DNA of 64,000 nucleotides from Gammaproteobacteria bacterium Ga0077536 (GCA_001464935.1 LNEL01000064.1:201567-265566); one strand, 5' to 3'. Positions 16,541 to 25,683 are shown, numbered from the stretch's first letter. Translations and numbers: made by a program. The notes: generated by a model not told the origin, from the letters alone.

Positions 16541-18258
16541 AGTGAGACTCCCTTGACCGGCAGGCCGCGTCGACGCAGCCCGAACCACAACGGCCCGAGC
16601 ACGGCGCCCAGCGCGACATTGCCGGCGCCGACGATCGCGGCCGCCTTGGCATAGCCGATGGTCGGGGCGGGCGGCGGTGGTGGGGGCGGCGGGGGAGCGT
16701 CGGCCGTCGCCGCGGCGGCCGGTCCTTCGACCTTCACACTCAGGGCATCGGGTTGCAGGCGCAGGCTGCGCCCGGCGAGCGTCTCGACGAGCACGGTCGT
16801 CGCCAGCGCGTAGTCACCGCCGAGGGTCGCCGGGATGTCGAGAATCGCCTTGCCCTTCGTCAGCGCTGGCAGTTCGACAGCGTTGCGGTTGCCGTCGGGA
16901 CCGGTCGTCAACACATAACCGCTGACCGAGGCGGGATCGACGAGCTTCGGATTGACCGCGATGCCCATCCGGATCAGGGGGCCGTCCGCACCCTCGGCCG
17001 GACGGCTGACGGCCTTCAGTGCGACCGGTGACTTGTACACGCGCAGGCGGCGCCTGATTTCGCGCTCGAACGTGGCGCTTTCGGCGCGCACGATCACCTC
17101 GTAAGGGCCGGGCGGCAGTCGGCCGGCAGCGCCGCGAAAACTCTGCGTCGCGGAGTCGAGCGGGAGATCCTGCATGTCGCCCGCGCCATCCTTGCCGACG
17201 AAAGCGACACTGGCACGGGTCAGTTCCAGGAAGTCCTCGCGCGAGATCGGCTGGCCCTGCTCAAGCAATTGCGCGCTGAGCGGCACCTGCTCGCCGGGCA
17301 GGACGTTGGCCGGCATCTCGCCGAGCTTCAGATCGAGATCGGTGACGATCAGGGCCCGATTGTCGGGATCCTCATTGCCGCTGAAGACCCATTTGCCGGG
17401 CGCGGGGGCCTCGATCGTCACGAGGTCGTAGCCTTCCTCGGCCTGCCAGCGGCTGTGATCGCCCGGGGCCTCGGCGCTGAGCACCACCCGATCGGGGCCG
17501 GTCAGCGTCAGCGCGTCGACATCGTCGGCGCCGCGAAACACCAGCAGCGTCAGTTCGCGCACACTGGCGTCGACGTGAAAGCTGTTGCCCTTCAACGGCA
17601 CCGTGTCGGGCGCGGCGGCCTGTTCGAACATGTGCAGAAACGCGCGTTGCAGCGCGTCCGCGGTCGGGGCGTCTTCGCGCCAGCCGCCGGTGGCACTGGC
17701 CAGCGCGTCGAGCAGCGCGCGATCGACATCCGCGGACAGCGCGACCGTGTGCACGTGGACCGCCTTGCCCTTGAGGGAAGTCACCATTTCGCCGAGCACG
17801 CGTGTGCGCGACGCGGCGCTGACGGCCTGGTCCTTGGCGACGTCGACGACCCCGTCGGTCAGCAGCACGATGTGCCGCTCACCGCCGTCGGCGGCCGGCC
17901 CGTCGGCCCAGTCGGCGCTGGCGGCGGCCAGCGCCGCTTCGATGTTGGTGTAGAGCCCGCGCGAATGGATGCGCGTGGCGCGGCCACGGGCGTTCTGCTT
18001 CCACGCCGCGTCCACCGTCGCCGGTGGCAGCAGGGGGCTGACGCCCTGATCGAACAGCCACACGCCGGCCTTCGCGCCCTCCGGCAGCAGTTCGGCGAGC
18101 AGTTTCAGCGCCGGCACGCGCAGATTGCCGGGGTCGGTCTTCTTCATGCTGCCTGATACGTCGATCAGGACGCGCACGTCGGTGGCCGCTGCGTGCGCGC
18201 CGCCACAGGCGAGCGCCGCGAGCAGCGGGACGAGGCGGGCGCGGAATCGTGGCTTCAT
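16537..18258 (-). CDS. vWA-domain membrane protein (TIGR03503-like)
   Basis: A 573-residue protein with a signal peptide (ARLVPLLAALACGGAHA). The von Willebrand A domain spans residues ~28-200, with the metal-ion site DVSGSMKKTDPGNLR (DxSxS with S-M substitution) and the ILLTDGVVD-like acidic strand (HIVLLTDGVVDVAKD). Two or three beta-sandwich regions follow, then a Pro-run linker of ten prolines and a C-terminal membrane helix (AAAIVGAGNVALGAVLGPLWFGL). The opening resembles the gammaproteobacterial TIGR03503 family, recalled from memory and not searched. The start could also be ATG 18285; I prefer 18258 because it gives a normal signal peptide. First gene of a coupled minus-strand operon. 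Confidence 0.82.
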   Translation of the reverse strand: MKPRFRARLVPLLAALACGGAHAAATDVRVLIDVSGSMKKTDPGNLRVPALKLLAELLPEGAKAGVWLFDQGVSPLLPPATVDAAWKQNARGRATRIHSRGLYTNIEAALAAASADWADGPAADGGERHIVLLTDGVVDVAKDQAVSAASRTRVLGEMVTSLKGKAVHVHTVALSADVDRALLDALASATGGWREDAPTADALQRAFLHMFEQAAAPDTVPLKGNSFHVDASVRELTLLVFRGADDVDALTLTGPDRVVLSAEAPGDHSRWQAEEGYDLVTIEAPAPGKWVFSGNEDPDNRALIVTDLDLKLGEMPANVLPGEQVPLSAQLLEQGQPISREDFLELTRASVAFVGKDGAGDMQDLPLDSATQSFRGAAGRLPPGPYEVIVRAESATFEREIRRRLRVYKSPVALKAVSRPAEGADGPLIRMGIAVNPKLVDPASVSGYVLTTGPDGNRNAVELPALTKGKAILDIPATLGGDYALATTVLVETLAGRSLRLQPDALSVKVEGPAAAATADAPPPPPPPPPAPTIGYAKAAAIVGAGNVALGAVLGPLWFGLRRRGLPVKGVSL

Positions 18259-18421
18259 GGCAGTGGGCTGTCGGGGAGGAGTCATGGCCCGTTGGCGGCT
18301 GTGAACGGCCGCAGCTTTAATTTACGACGTTCACAGCGTTCGCAGCGGTTGCCGCGGAGGCTGTCGCCCTGCACGATGACGCCCCGGGGGCGGCCTGCCC
18401 GTTTGACGAGTAGTGCAAGCG

Positions 18422-19399
18422 ATGATCACCACCTACAGCCTGATCGAAGACAAGCTGGTGTCCCACCAGGGCTTCATCCCGGCCGACCGGTTGAAGCTTG
18501 CGACCTGGGTCGACCTGCTCGAGCCGACGACGGAGGAGGAGCATCACGTCGAGGCCCTGCTGGGGGTCGATCTGCCGACCCGCGAGGAAATGAAGGACAT
18601 CGAGGATTCACGACGTCTGTACGGCGAGAACGGCGCGCTGTACCTGACGGCGAGCGTGATGGTGCAGTCGGATTCGGAGTACCCGCGGGCCGACGACATC
18701 AGCTTCGTGCTGACGCACCGCTGCCTGGTCACTGTGCGCTACGCGACGCCGAAGGCGGTGCGGAATTTCGCCGGACGCGCGGAGCGGGATCCGCTGCTGT
18801 GCGACGGCCCCGAGCACGCGTTGCTGGGACTCATCGAGGCGCTGATCGAACGTGTCGGTGACAACATCTCTGCGGTCAGCGGCGATCTCGACAACATGGT
18901 GCACGCAGTGCTGGCCCCCGAGGTGCAGGGACGGCGCAAGCGGCTCGACTATGCGCAGATGCTGCGCCAGCTCGAACGCGATCAAATCCTGGTCGCGAAG
19001 GCGCGCGTGAGCCTGAGCAGCCTGAGCCGGCTGCTCGGCTTTCTGGGACGCCCTGAACTGCGCTTCGAACTGCATACGACCACGCTCGTGCGGGCCGCGA
19101 CGCTGCTGCGCGACGCGCAGTCGCTGATCGACCACACCGCCTTTCTGGCCAACAACATCAGCTTCGAACTCGCCGCGATCCTCGGCATGGTCAACATCGA
19201 ACAGAACGGGATCATCAAGATCTTTTCGGTCGCGGCGGTGGTGTTCCTGCCGCCGACACTGGTCGCGAGCATTTATGGCATGAACTTCGAATTCATGCCC
19301 GAACTGCACTGGCATGTCGGTTATCCGGGGGCGCTCGGGCTGATGGTGGCGTCGGCGATCGTGCCGTACCTGTTCTTCAAGCGGCAGGGCTGGCTGTGA
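18422..19399 (+). CDS. corA: CorA-family magnesium/divalent cation channel
   Basis: A 325-residue CorA protein. The long N-terminal cytoplasmic domain is alpha/beta (ITTYSLIEDKLVSHQGF, AEHALLGLIEALIERVGDNI), and the C-terminus has two membrane helices flanking the selectivity loop YGMNF (VAAVVFLPPTLVASIYGMNFEFMP) and ends KRQGWL. It forms a homopentamer importing Mg2+ (Co2+, Ni2+). Start ATG 18422; an in-frame GTG at 18413 would add three residues. Divergent from the vWA operon over 163 bases. No magnesium-sensing leader is evident. Confidence 0.95.
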   Translation: MITTYSLIEDKLVSHQGFIPADRLKLATWVDLLEPTTEEEHHVEALLGVDLPTREEMKDIEDSRRLYGENGALYLTASVMVQSDSEYPRADDISFVLTHRCLVTVRYATPKAVRNFAGRAERDPLLCDGPEHALLGLIEALIERVGDNISAVSGDLDNMVHAVLAPEVQGRRKRLDYAQMLRQLERDQILVAKARVSLSSLSRLLGFLGRPELRFELHTTTLVRAATLLRDAQSLIDHTAFLANNISFELAAILGMVNIEQNGIIKIFSVAAVVFLPPTLVASIYGMNFEFMPELHWHVGYPGALGLMVASAIVPYLFFKRQGWL

Positions 19400-19538
19400 G
19401 GGACGCGCGTCCGTTCGTCGCCTGCCTGGCACCCGTCGCGATGCATTCGATTTATGTCCGGTGACGCCAATTTGCGCCGTGCATTGACGTGCACGCGCCC
19501 GGCTGAAATGCTGCGCCATCCCCGGGAGCGATAGACGC

Positions 19539-20375
19539 ATGTCGAGCGGCAGCCACAAGAAGCAGAAGCAGGAGATCAGGATCACCTCGATCACCGATTC
19601 CCGCTGGGATACCGCGACCCTGTGCTTCATCGGCATCGACGACACGGACAACCTGGAGAGCAGGGGCACCGGTTTTCGCGCGCGCCAGCTCGCGCAACAG
19701 CTGCAGGTGGCGGGTCTGGCCCGGCTGCGCGGGGTCACCCGCCACCAGTTGTTCGTCAGTCCCGAGATTCCCTACACCTCGCACAACAGCTCGGCCTGTC
19801 TCGAGATGAACATCTTCGACGCCGATCTGGCCGCCGTGCGCGCGCACTGTCGGGACTACCTGCTGCGCGAGAGCGCGCCGGGATCCGACGCCGGCCTCTG
19901 TGTGGCCACTGCAGCGCAGGTCGGCCCGGCGGTGCAGGCGTTCGGCCAGCGCGCGAAGGTCAGCGTGCTGCAACAGGCCGATGCCCATGCAGTAGCGCAG
20001 GCGCACGGCATCCATCTCGAAGGTCTGACGGGCGATCATCAGGGCGTGATCGGCGCGCTGTCAGGGGTCGGTCTGCATGCGACCCGGGACGACGGCCGCT
20101 TCCTGTGGATGCGCGGCGTGCGCGATCTGCAGCCGGGCCACTACTCGCTCGGCGACCTGCGCGCGCTGACCGACATCGACGCTTTCATGACGATCGGGGG
20201 CCTCGAAGTGGCTGCCGACGTCGACAGCATTCTGATCACCGAGTGGGCGCGGCCGGTCTATACCGGCGGGCGCTCCGTCCTGTTTCTGGAGGAAGACGAG
20301 CATGAGCAAGACAATCCGCACCCCGCTCACCGGGGCTGGCGCGTGGCAGCCAAAGAGTTCATCAAACGCTACTGA
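19539..20375 (+). CDS. bacterial TiaS-like (DDTD motif) protein
   Basis: A 278-residue protein whose segment CFIGIDDTDNLESRGTGF carries the GIDDTD signature of the catalytic domain of archaeal TiaS, the ATP-dependent enzyme that attaches agmatine to C34 of tRNA-Ile2. The following FVSPEIPYTSHNSSACLEM stretch aligns with the NPNIPWKTRGNGA-type motif, and residues ~130-240 look like the ferredoxin-like domain. The C-terminal OB fold and zinc ribbon that bind tRNA in archaea are missing, so the protein is about two thirds of archaeal length. Bacteria make lysidine with TilS instead, so this must do something else. It overlaps the next membrane-protein gene by 74 bases. Confidence 0.75.
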   Translation: MSSGSHKKQKQEIRITSITDSRWDTATLCFIGIDDTDNLESRGTGFRARQLAQQLQVAGLARLRGVTRHQLFVSPEIPYTSHNSSACLEMNIFDADLAAVRAHCRDYLLRESAPGSDAGLCVATAAQVGPAVQAFGQRAKVSVLQQADAHAVAQAHGIHLEGLTGDHQGVIGALSGVGLHATRDDGRFLWMRGVRDLQPGHYSLGDLRALTDIDAFMTIGGLEVAADVDSILITEWARPVYTGGRSVLFLEEDEHEQDNPHPAHRGWRVAAKEFIKRY

Positions 20376-20901
20376 TCTGGTCGCGTCGGTCTTCGGCTCG
20401 CGCCGCGCGGAAATCGCCTTCCTCGCCGGCATCGGCGCGCTCGCGGTCGCGCTGCACGTCAGCGTCGACTGGGCGCTGAAGCTGCCCGGACATCACGGCC
20501 TCGAGTGGATGGCGCTGCTGATGTTCGCGCGCACGCTGTCGACCGAACGTCATGCGGCCACCATGGCCGCGGCGAGCGCGGCGGCGCTGTCCGCGCTCCC
20601 GGTGGCGGGCATGAACCCCTCGGCGGCGTTGAGCTACCTGCTGGCGGGACTGGTCGTCGACAGCCTGACGCGTCTCGTCCGTCGTCCGCATCCGGGCCTG
20701 CTGGGCGTCTTCGCCGCACTCGGTCACGTCACGAAGCCGCTGTGGAAGTTTGCGCTGACCAAGGGCGCCACCGTCCACTTCGGATCCGTCGCCAACGGCC
20801 TCGGCATCACCGTGGCCGGCCACCTGATGTTCGGTTTCGTCGGCGGCATCGCCGGCGCGCTGGCGGGGCTGGCCGTGCGCGAGCGTCTCCGCCGACGCTG
20901 A
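20302..20901 (+). CDS. integral membrane protein coupled to the TiaS-like gene
   Basis: A 199-residue protein with a ~45-residue soluble N-terminus and about five membrane helices (EIAFLAGIGALAVALHV, WMALLMFARTL, AATMAAASAAALSAL, ALSYLLAGLVVDSL, MFGFVGGIAGALAGLAV). The GMNPSAALSYLLAGLVVDSLTRL pattern and overall size recall S-components of ECF vitamin/metal transporters, but no ATPase or T-component is near. GGAGGAAG precedes ATG 20302 although it lies inside the upstream gene, so a real 74-base overlap is likely. The pair is translationally linked, which suggests a common function. Confidence 0.65.
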   Translation: MSKTIRTPLTGAGAWQPKSSSNATDLVASVFGSRRAEIAFLAGIGALAVALHVSVDWALKLPGHHGLEWMALLMFARTLSTERHAATMAAASAAALSALPVAGMNPSAALSYLLAGLVVDSLTRLVRRPHPGLLGVFAALGHVTKPLWKFALTKGATVHFGSVANGLGITVAGHLMFGFVGGIAGALAGLAVRERLRRR

Positions 20902-20985
20902 GTATCTAGCGCTTACCGGCGCCTCGAGACGCCGTGGTTCGTCGGCGAGCAGGCTGCGGTGCAAGAGCCTGTCCGGCGCCCTCGA

Positions 20986-21073
20986 GTAGCCTGGGTGGAG
21001 CGCGCAGCGCGGAACCCGGGAGCGGCCTGTCAGACCCTGCAGATACCGGGTTCCACTGCGTTCCACCCGGGCG
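20986..21073. repeat. REP-type inverted pair (GGGTGGA...GGAACCCGGG class)
   Basis: GTAGCCTGGGTGGAGCGCGC followed by AGCGCGGAACCCGGG (20986-21020) and the inverted CCGGGTTCCACTGCGTTCCA then CCCGGGCGAC (21046-21073) form a palindromic pair of REP character. Typical of dispersed intergenic REP/BIME sequences in Gammaproteobacteria. Confidence 0.8.
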
Positions 21074-21106
21074 ACACCGAGCTTTCATCAGGCCTGCCCC
21101 AACGCC

Positions 21107-21320
21107 CGGTATTGCCTGGCGTAGCCCGGATGCAGCATCGCGGAATCCGGGGTCGGGAATGTGCACGGCGTTGAACGGCGGCAGTCCGACGGCATGGTGC
21201 GGGTGCCGGGGATGAGCGGCGGCGCCGCCGCGATCCCGGATTTCGCTGCGCTTCATCCGGGCTACCGAAGGCCATGCAGGCGTTGCCAACGGGTTCCCAA
21301 GAGCACCGGACAATGCACTT
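21107..21320. repeat. REP composite, copy 1
   Basis: Runs from GGTATTGCCTGGCGTAGCCC through an inverted REP pair (GTAGCCCGGATG...GGAATCCGGG at 21121-21151 and TCCCGGATTTCGCTGCGCTT then CATCCGGGCTAC at 21234-21265) to GAGCACCGGACAATGCAC. The same order of blocks, including the spacer TGCACGGCGTTGAACGGCGG, recurs at 25936-26190. It is thus a duplicated ~210-base unit, not just isolated REPs. Confidence 0.85.
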
Positions 21321-21713
21321 TCACATAACCCATAACGGGCATAGTCCCGGCGCCAACGCCGCGTGGCTTTCACCCCGCCCTGTACAAAATAACCGGGCGC
21401 AGATTCCTTCGTGCTTCGCTTCGCACAGGTTCTCGACGCCGACGGTGACACGTTGCCCGTTCGGGTCCTGTCGCGACGATGGCCTGCACGCCCTGAGTGT
21501 CGGGCCGGAAACCGTTTGCGGCGTTGCTGACAACGTGTCGTATCGAACAGACGCCTGCACGGGTGCTGTCGGAGCCTGAGCGGAGGCGGTCGGTCGCGTG
21601 CAGTGCCGCACGCGCCTCGCGCCGACAGTCGACCACCGACCCGGCGCCACGAGTCACGCGCAGTCCATCCCGACTGTCAGGCCGTGTCGCGCCTGTGCAC
21701 CCAAAGGAACCCG
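21321..21713. other. 393-base gap upstream of oleate hydratase
   Basis: No protein with a ribosome-binding site and sensible composition is visible. The region (richer in A+T around 21380-21440) should hold the oleate hydratase promoter, but I cannot point to a convincing -35/-10 pair. Confidence 0.4.
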
Positions 21714-23483
21714 ATGTACTACAGCAACGGCAACTACGAAGCGTTTGCCTCCCCGCGGAAACCCGCCGGCGTGGAGCACAAGACAGCCTGGTTCGTCGGC
21801 TCGGGCCTCGCCGCATTGGCGGGCGCGGCCTTCCTGATCCGCGATGGCCGGATGACGGGCGACCGGATCACCATCCTCGAGCAGCACCAGTTGGCTGGCG
21901 GCGCGCTCGACGGCCTCGATGTGCCGGACAAGGGCTTCGTGATCCGCGGCGGACGCGAGATGGAAGAGCACTTCGAATGTCTGTGGGATCTGTATCGCTC
22001 GATTCCGTCACTGGAGATCGACGGCGCCAGCGTGCTCGACGAGTTCTACTGGCTCGACAAGGACGACCCCAACCTGTCCTTGCAGCGCGCCACGGTCCGC
22101 TGTGGCGAAGACGCACATACCGACGGCCTGTTCACGCTCGACGGGCGGGCGCAGAAGGAACTCATCAAGCTCTTCCTCGCAACCCGCGAGGAGATGGAGA
22201 ACAAGCGCGTCAACGAGGTGTTCGGACAGGATTTCCTGAACAGCAATTTCTGGCTGTACTGGCGCACGATGTTCGCGTTCGAGGAGTGGCACTCGGCGCT
22301 GGAAATGAAGCTGTACCTGCACCGCTTCATCCACCAGATCGCCGGCATGCCGGACTTCTCGACGCTGAAATTCACCCGTTACAACCAGTACGAATCGCTG
22401 GTGCTGCCGCTGGTCAAGTGGCTGCAGGATCACGGCGTGGTGTTCCGCTTCGGCACCGAGGTCGTCGATGTCGATTTCGACATCGCACCGGGCCGCAAGC
22501 AGGCCACGGGCATCCTTTGGCGCAGCAACGGCGTCGACGGCGGCGTGGACCTCGGCCCCGACGACCTGGTGTTCATCACCATCGGCTCGCTGACCGAGAA
22601 CTCCGACAACGGCGATCACCACACGCCGGCAAAGCTCGATGAGGGCCCGGCGCCGGCATGGGATCTGTGGCGGCGCATCGCCGCCAGGGATCCTTCGTTC
22701 GGCCGCCCGGACGTGTTCGGCGCCCACATCCCCGAAACCAAATGGGAGTCGGCGACCGTGACGACGCTGGATGAGCGCATTCCAAAGGTCATCGCGAAGA
22801 TCGCCAAACGCGATCCGTTCAGCGGCAAGGTGGTCACCGGCGGCATCGTCACCGCGAAGGACTCGGCGTGGCTGCTCAGTTGGACGGTGAACCGGCAGCC
22901 GCACTTCAAGCAGCAGCCCAAAGACCAGATCGTGGCGTGGGTGTACGGACTGTTCGTCGACAGGCCCGGTGACTACGTGAAGAAATCCCTGCAGGACTGC
23001 ACCGGCGAAGAGATCACGCAGGAATGGCTGTACCACATGGGCGTGCCCGTCGCGGAGATTCCAGGGCTGGCCGCCACCGGCGCGAAAACCGTGCCGGTGA
23101 TGATGCCGTACATCACCGCGTTCTTCATGCCGCGCCAGGCCGGCGATCGGCCGGACGTGGTGCCCGAGGGGGCGGTCAACTTTGCGTTCATCGGCCAATT
23201 CGCGGAATCCAGGCAGCGCGACTGCATCTTCACCACCGAGTACTCCGTCCGCACGCCGATGGAAGCCGTCTACACGCTGCTCGGCATCGAGCGCGGCGTG
23301 CCGGAAGTCTTCAACTCCACTTATGACGTCCGCCTGCTGCTGGCCGCGTCCGCGCGTCTGCGGGATGGCGAAGAGCTGTCGATTCCGGGGCCCGCGTTCG
23401 TGCGCAACCTGCTGATGAAGGAACTCGACAAAACCCAGATCGGCGTATTGCTGCGTGAGTTCAAGCTTGTCGGGGACGACTGA
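21714..23483 (+). CDS. ohyA: oleate hydratase (fatty-acid double-bond hydratase)
   Basis: A 589-residue FAD-dependent enzyme adding water to the cis-9 double bond of oleic (and related) acids to give 10-hydroxystearate, EC 4.2.1.53. It starts MYYSNGNYEAFASPRKP like characterised members; the nucleotide-binding motif is GSGLAALAGA (residues 29-38). Catalytic E82 (in GGREMEEHFE) and Y201 (in MKLYLHRFIHQ) fall at exactly the numbering of Staphylococcus aureus OhyA. Length and C-terminus are normal. ATG 21714 follows AAAGGAACCCG; the upstream open frame is non-coding in character. Expected role is detoxification of unsaturated fatty acids at the membrane. The BON-MscS gene starts within or just after its end. 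Confidence 0.97.
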   Translation: MYYSNGNYEAFASPRKPAGVEHKTAWFVGSGLAALAGAAFLIRDGRMTGDRITILEQHQLAGGALDGLDVPDKGFVIRGGREMEEHFECLWDLYRSIPSLEIDGASVLDEFYWLDKDDPNLSLQRATVRCGEDAHTDGLFTLDGRAQKELIKLFLATREEMENKRVNEVFGQDFLNSNFWLYWRTMFAFEEWHSALEMKLYLHRFIHQIAGMPDFSTLKFTRYNQYESLVLPLVKWLQDHGVVFRFGTEVVDVDFDIAPGRKQATGILWRSNGVDGGVDLGPDDLVFITIGSLTENSDNGDHHTPAKLDEGPAPAWDLWRRIAARDPSFGRPDVFGAHIPETKWESATVTTLDERIPKVIAKIAKRDPFSGKVVTGGIVTAKDSAWLLSWTVNRQPHFKQQPKDQIVAWVYGLFVDRPGDYVKKSLQDCTGEEITQEWLYHMGVPVAEIPGLAATGAKTVPVMMPYITAFFMPRQAGDRPDVVPEGAVNFAFIGQFAESRQRDCIFTTEYSVRTPMEAVYTLLGIERGVPEVFNSTYDVRLLLAASARLRDGEELSIPGPAFVRNLLMKELDKTQIGVLLREFKLVGDD

Positions 23484-23511
23484 CCGGGCCGCCGGCTCGA
23501 CGGCGGGCACC

Positions 23512-24990
23512 ATGCGCAGGGTGTCCCGGCGCCATGTCGCTATGGCAGTCACGGGTATTGCGCTGTGTAGCGCCCTGACGTCTGCGGTGCTGGCGCAGGG
23601 CGGGCAGGACCCGGCGGTTGCCCCGGCTCCACCGACGCACCGGTCTGCGACCGGTGACAGCGAGGAGCGCTCGGCGGCGCCCGTCACCGTCGAAGTCTCG
23701 CCCGTCGTGCGCGACGACGAGATCGGCGCGCGCCTGCAGAGCGTGCTCGACGCCACGGGCTGGTTCACCGGCGCCGAGGTGCGGGTCGATGCGGGCGTCG
23801 TGTTTCTCAGCGGCCAGACCGAGACCGAGGAACTCCGGAAGTGGGCGGGCGACCTGGCGCGCAACACCCAGGCCGTCGTCGCGGTGGCCAACCGCATCGA
23901 AGTGCCGCAGCCCGCGCTGTGGGATCTGCAACCGGCGCGGACCGGACTGCTCGCCCTGTGGCGCGACTTCGTCCGCTCGTTGCCGCTCTTCGTCTTCGCC
24001 AGCCTCATTCTCGCGCTGTCGGTCGGGGCCGGCACGATCGCGACGCGCGCCGTGGCGGCCATCCTCGCGCCCCGCGTCGAGGCCAGGCTGCTGCGCAGCG
24101 TGTTCGCCCGCGGCGCCGGCGTCCTCGTCGTGCTCGCCGGCGTCTACGTGGTGCTGCGGGTCGCCGGCCTGACCCAGCTGGCCCTGACGGTGGTCGGCGG
24201 CACCGGCCTGGTCGGGCTTGCGCTCGGCATCGCGTTCCGCGACATCACGGAGAACTTCCTGGCCAGCGTCTTTCTCAGCATGCAGCGGCCGTTCGAGACG
24301 GGAGACCTCGTCGAGATCGCCGGCGTCACGGGCTACGTGCAGCAACTCAACGTCCGCACCACGATCCTGATGACGCTGGACGGCAACCTCGTGCAGATCC
24401 CGAATGCCACCGTCTACAAGAGCAACCTGCGCAACTTCACGAGCAGTGCGAACCGGCGCGAGGACTTCATCGTCGGCATCGACTACGCGGCCCTGATCAC
24501 CGACGCGCAGGAGGTCGCGCGCCAGGTGCTGGCCAGTCACCCGGCAGTGCTGCAGGATCCGGAGCCCTCGGTGCTGGTCGACAGCCTCGGCTCGTCGACG
24601 GTCAACCTGCGGGTCTATTTCTGGCTGAACGGCCGTCAACACAGCTGGCTGAAGGTCCGCTCGTCGGTGATCCGCCTGATCAAGCGCGCTTTCCAGGAAC
24701 ACGGCATCTCGATGCCCGACGACGCGCGCGAGGTCATCTTCCCGCACGGCGTGCCCGTGACCCTGACCGATCGCACACCGGCGGCGGCTGCCGGGCACGA
24801 CGCGGCGCCGCCCAAGCTGCGCCCGGCCGTCCCGCCGGCAGAGGACACCGATATCGTCTCCACGCAGGCCGAAGCCGGTCTCTACAGCGAGGCCGTCGTG
24901 ATCGAAGCGCAGGCGCGCCATGCGCAACCCTTGAAGGACGGAGAAAACCTGCTGCCGTCGGCACCGGACTCCCCGACCAGCATGTCGTGA
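23512..24990 (+). CDS. BON-domain MscS-family mechanosensitive channel
   Basis: A 492-residue protein (or 511 from a GTG at 23455 inside ohyA). A signal-like helix (VAMAVTGIALCSALTSAVLA) precedes a periplasmic BON domain at ~63-133 (EIGARLQSVLDATGWFTGAEVRVDAGVVFLSGQ cut here into its strand-helix pieces), usual in OsmY-type envelope proteins. Then come three membrane helices and the MscS pore/beta region: GTGLVGLALGIAFRDITENFLASVF, SMQRPFETGDLVEIAGVTGYV and VQIPNATVYKSNLRNFT. A ~75-residue Pro/Ala-rich tail follows the alpha/beta domain. It should be an inner-membrane osmotic-release channel; the BON domain may tie it to envelope lipids. Co-transcription with ohyA implies a role in membrane stress. 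Confidence 0.9.
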   Translation: MRRVSRRHVAMAVTGIALCSALTSAVLAQGGQDPAVAPAPPTHRSATGDSEERSAAPVTVEVSPVVRDDEIGARLQSVLDATGWFTGAEVRVDAGVVFLSGQTETEELRKWAGDLARNTQAVVAVANRIEVPQPALWDLQPARTGLLALWRDFVRSLPLFVFASLILALSVGAGTIATRAVAAILAPRVEARLLRSVFARGAGVLVVLAGVYVVLRVAGLTQLALTVVGGTGLVGLALGIAFRDITENFLASVFLSMQRPFETGDLVEIAGVTGYVQQLNVRTTILMTLDGNLVQIPNATVYKSNLRNFTSSANRREDFIVGIDYAALITDAQEVARQVLASHPAVLQDPEPSVLVDSLGSSTVNLRVYFWLNGRQHSWLKVRSSVIRLIKRAFQEHGISMPDDAREVIFPHGVPVTLTDRTPAAAAGHDAAPPKLRPAVPPAEDTDIVSTQAEAGLYSEAVVIEAQARHAQPLKDGENLLPSAPDSPTSMS

Positions 24991-25174
24991 GCACAGGGGC
25001 GGCGGCTGGCGTGGATCGCCAGTGCCCACTCGACGTCCTCGCGCCGCTTGCGCCGTGCGGATCGTTCGACTTTCGCCCCGGACGGACAGTTGGCGGCGGT
25101 GCCCTGCGCTCCCATCCTGCGCAGTCCGACCGCCACCATTCACGGCCGCGCCGGGAGGCGGCGCTGGCGCCCGT

Positions 25175-25384
25175 TCAGTCCTGGAGTCTGAAACCGATCT
25201 TGACCGTCACCTGCCAGAACGCGATCACGCCGTCCTGGATCTGGCCACGGGTTTCGACGACTTCGAACCAGTCCATGTGCTTGACGGTCTGGGCCGCTTT
25301 GCCGACGGCGTTGCGCACTGCATGTTCCATGCCCTGCGCCGAGCTCCCGGTGATTTCGATTTTCTTGTAGACGTGTTCGTTCAT
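25175..25384 (-). CDS. dodecin family flavin-binding protein
   Basis: A 69-residue protein beginning MNEHVYKKIEITGSSAQGMEHAV, with the dodecin pattern of strand-helix-two strands. W39 in KHMDWFEVVETRGQI is the residue that stacks on the flavin in archaeal and bacterial dodecins, and the strand GVIAFWQVTVKIGFRL closes the sheet. Dodecins form hollow 12-mers storing riboflavin, FMN or CoA. ATG 25384 is preceded by GAGGAAAC. Convergent with the MscS gene, 184 bases apart, with no hairpin terminator seen. Confidence 0.95.
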   Translation of the reverse strand: MNEHVYKKIEITGSSAQGMEHAVRNAVGKAAQTVKHMDWFEVVETRGQIQDGVIAFWQVTVKIGFRLQD

Positions 25385-25683
25385 GGCCGTTTCCTCTTCA
25401 GCATGACGGTGAAGGTCATCCCCTGTCGGCGCCACGCCAGCGCGGCGTTCGCTCGCCGCGCGAGGTCGCCGCTGCAAAGGCGTGGCGAGTCGCGTGCGCG
25501 CAGGGGCTCGCCCGACACGACGCGCGTGGCGGCCGCCCTACAATGCGCGTGCTGAATGCCTTGCGGTCGTGCGCTGGCGCACATACCGGCAGACCCTGGC
25601 AGACGATGCCTCCGGTTTATTCGGTCGTATGGTTTCAGTGCCGTGACATTGAGCCTGGTGCGGGGGCTCGGCACGGTCGTTTT

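Noticed and set aside
18300..18361. Periodic GACGTTCACAGCGTTCGCAGCG stretch between the vWA and CorA genes
   Set aside because: It resembles a single decayed repeat arm, but no inverted partner at ~125 bases is visible, so I do not call a fifth element.
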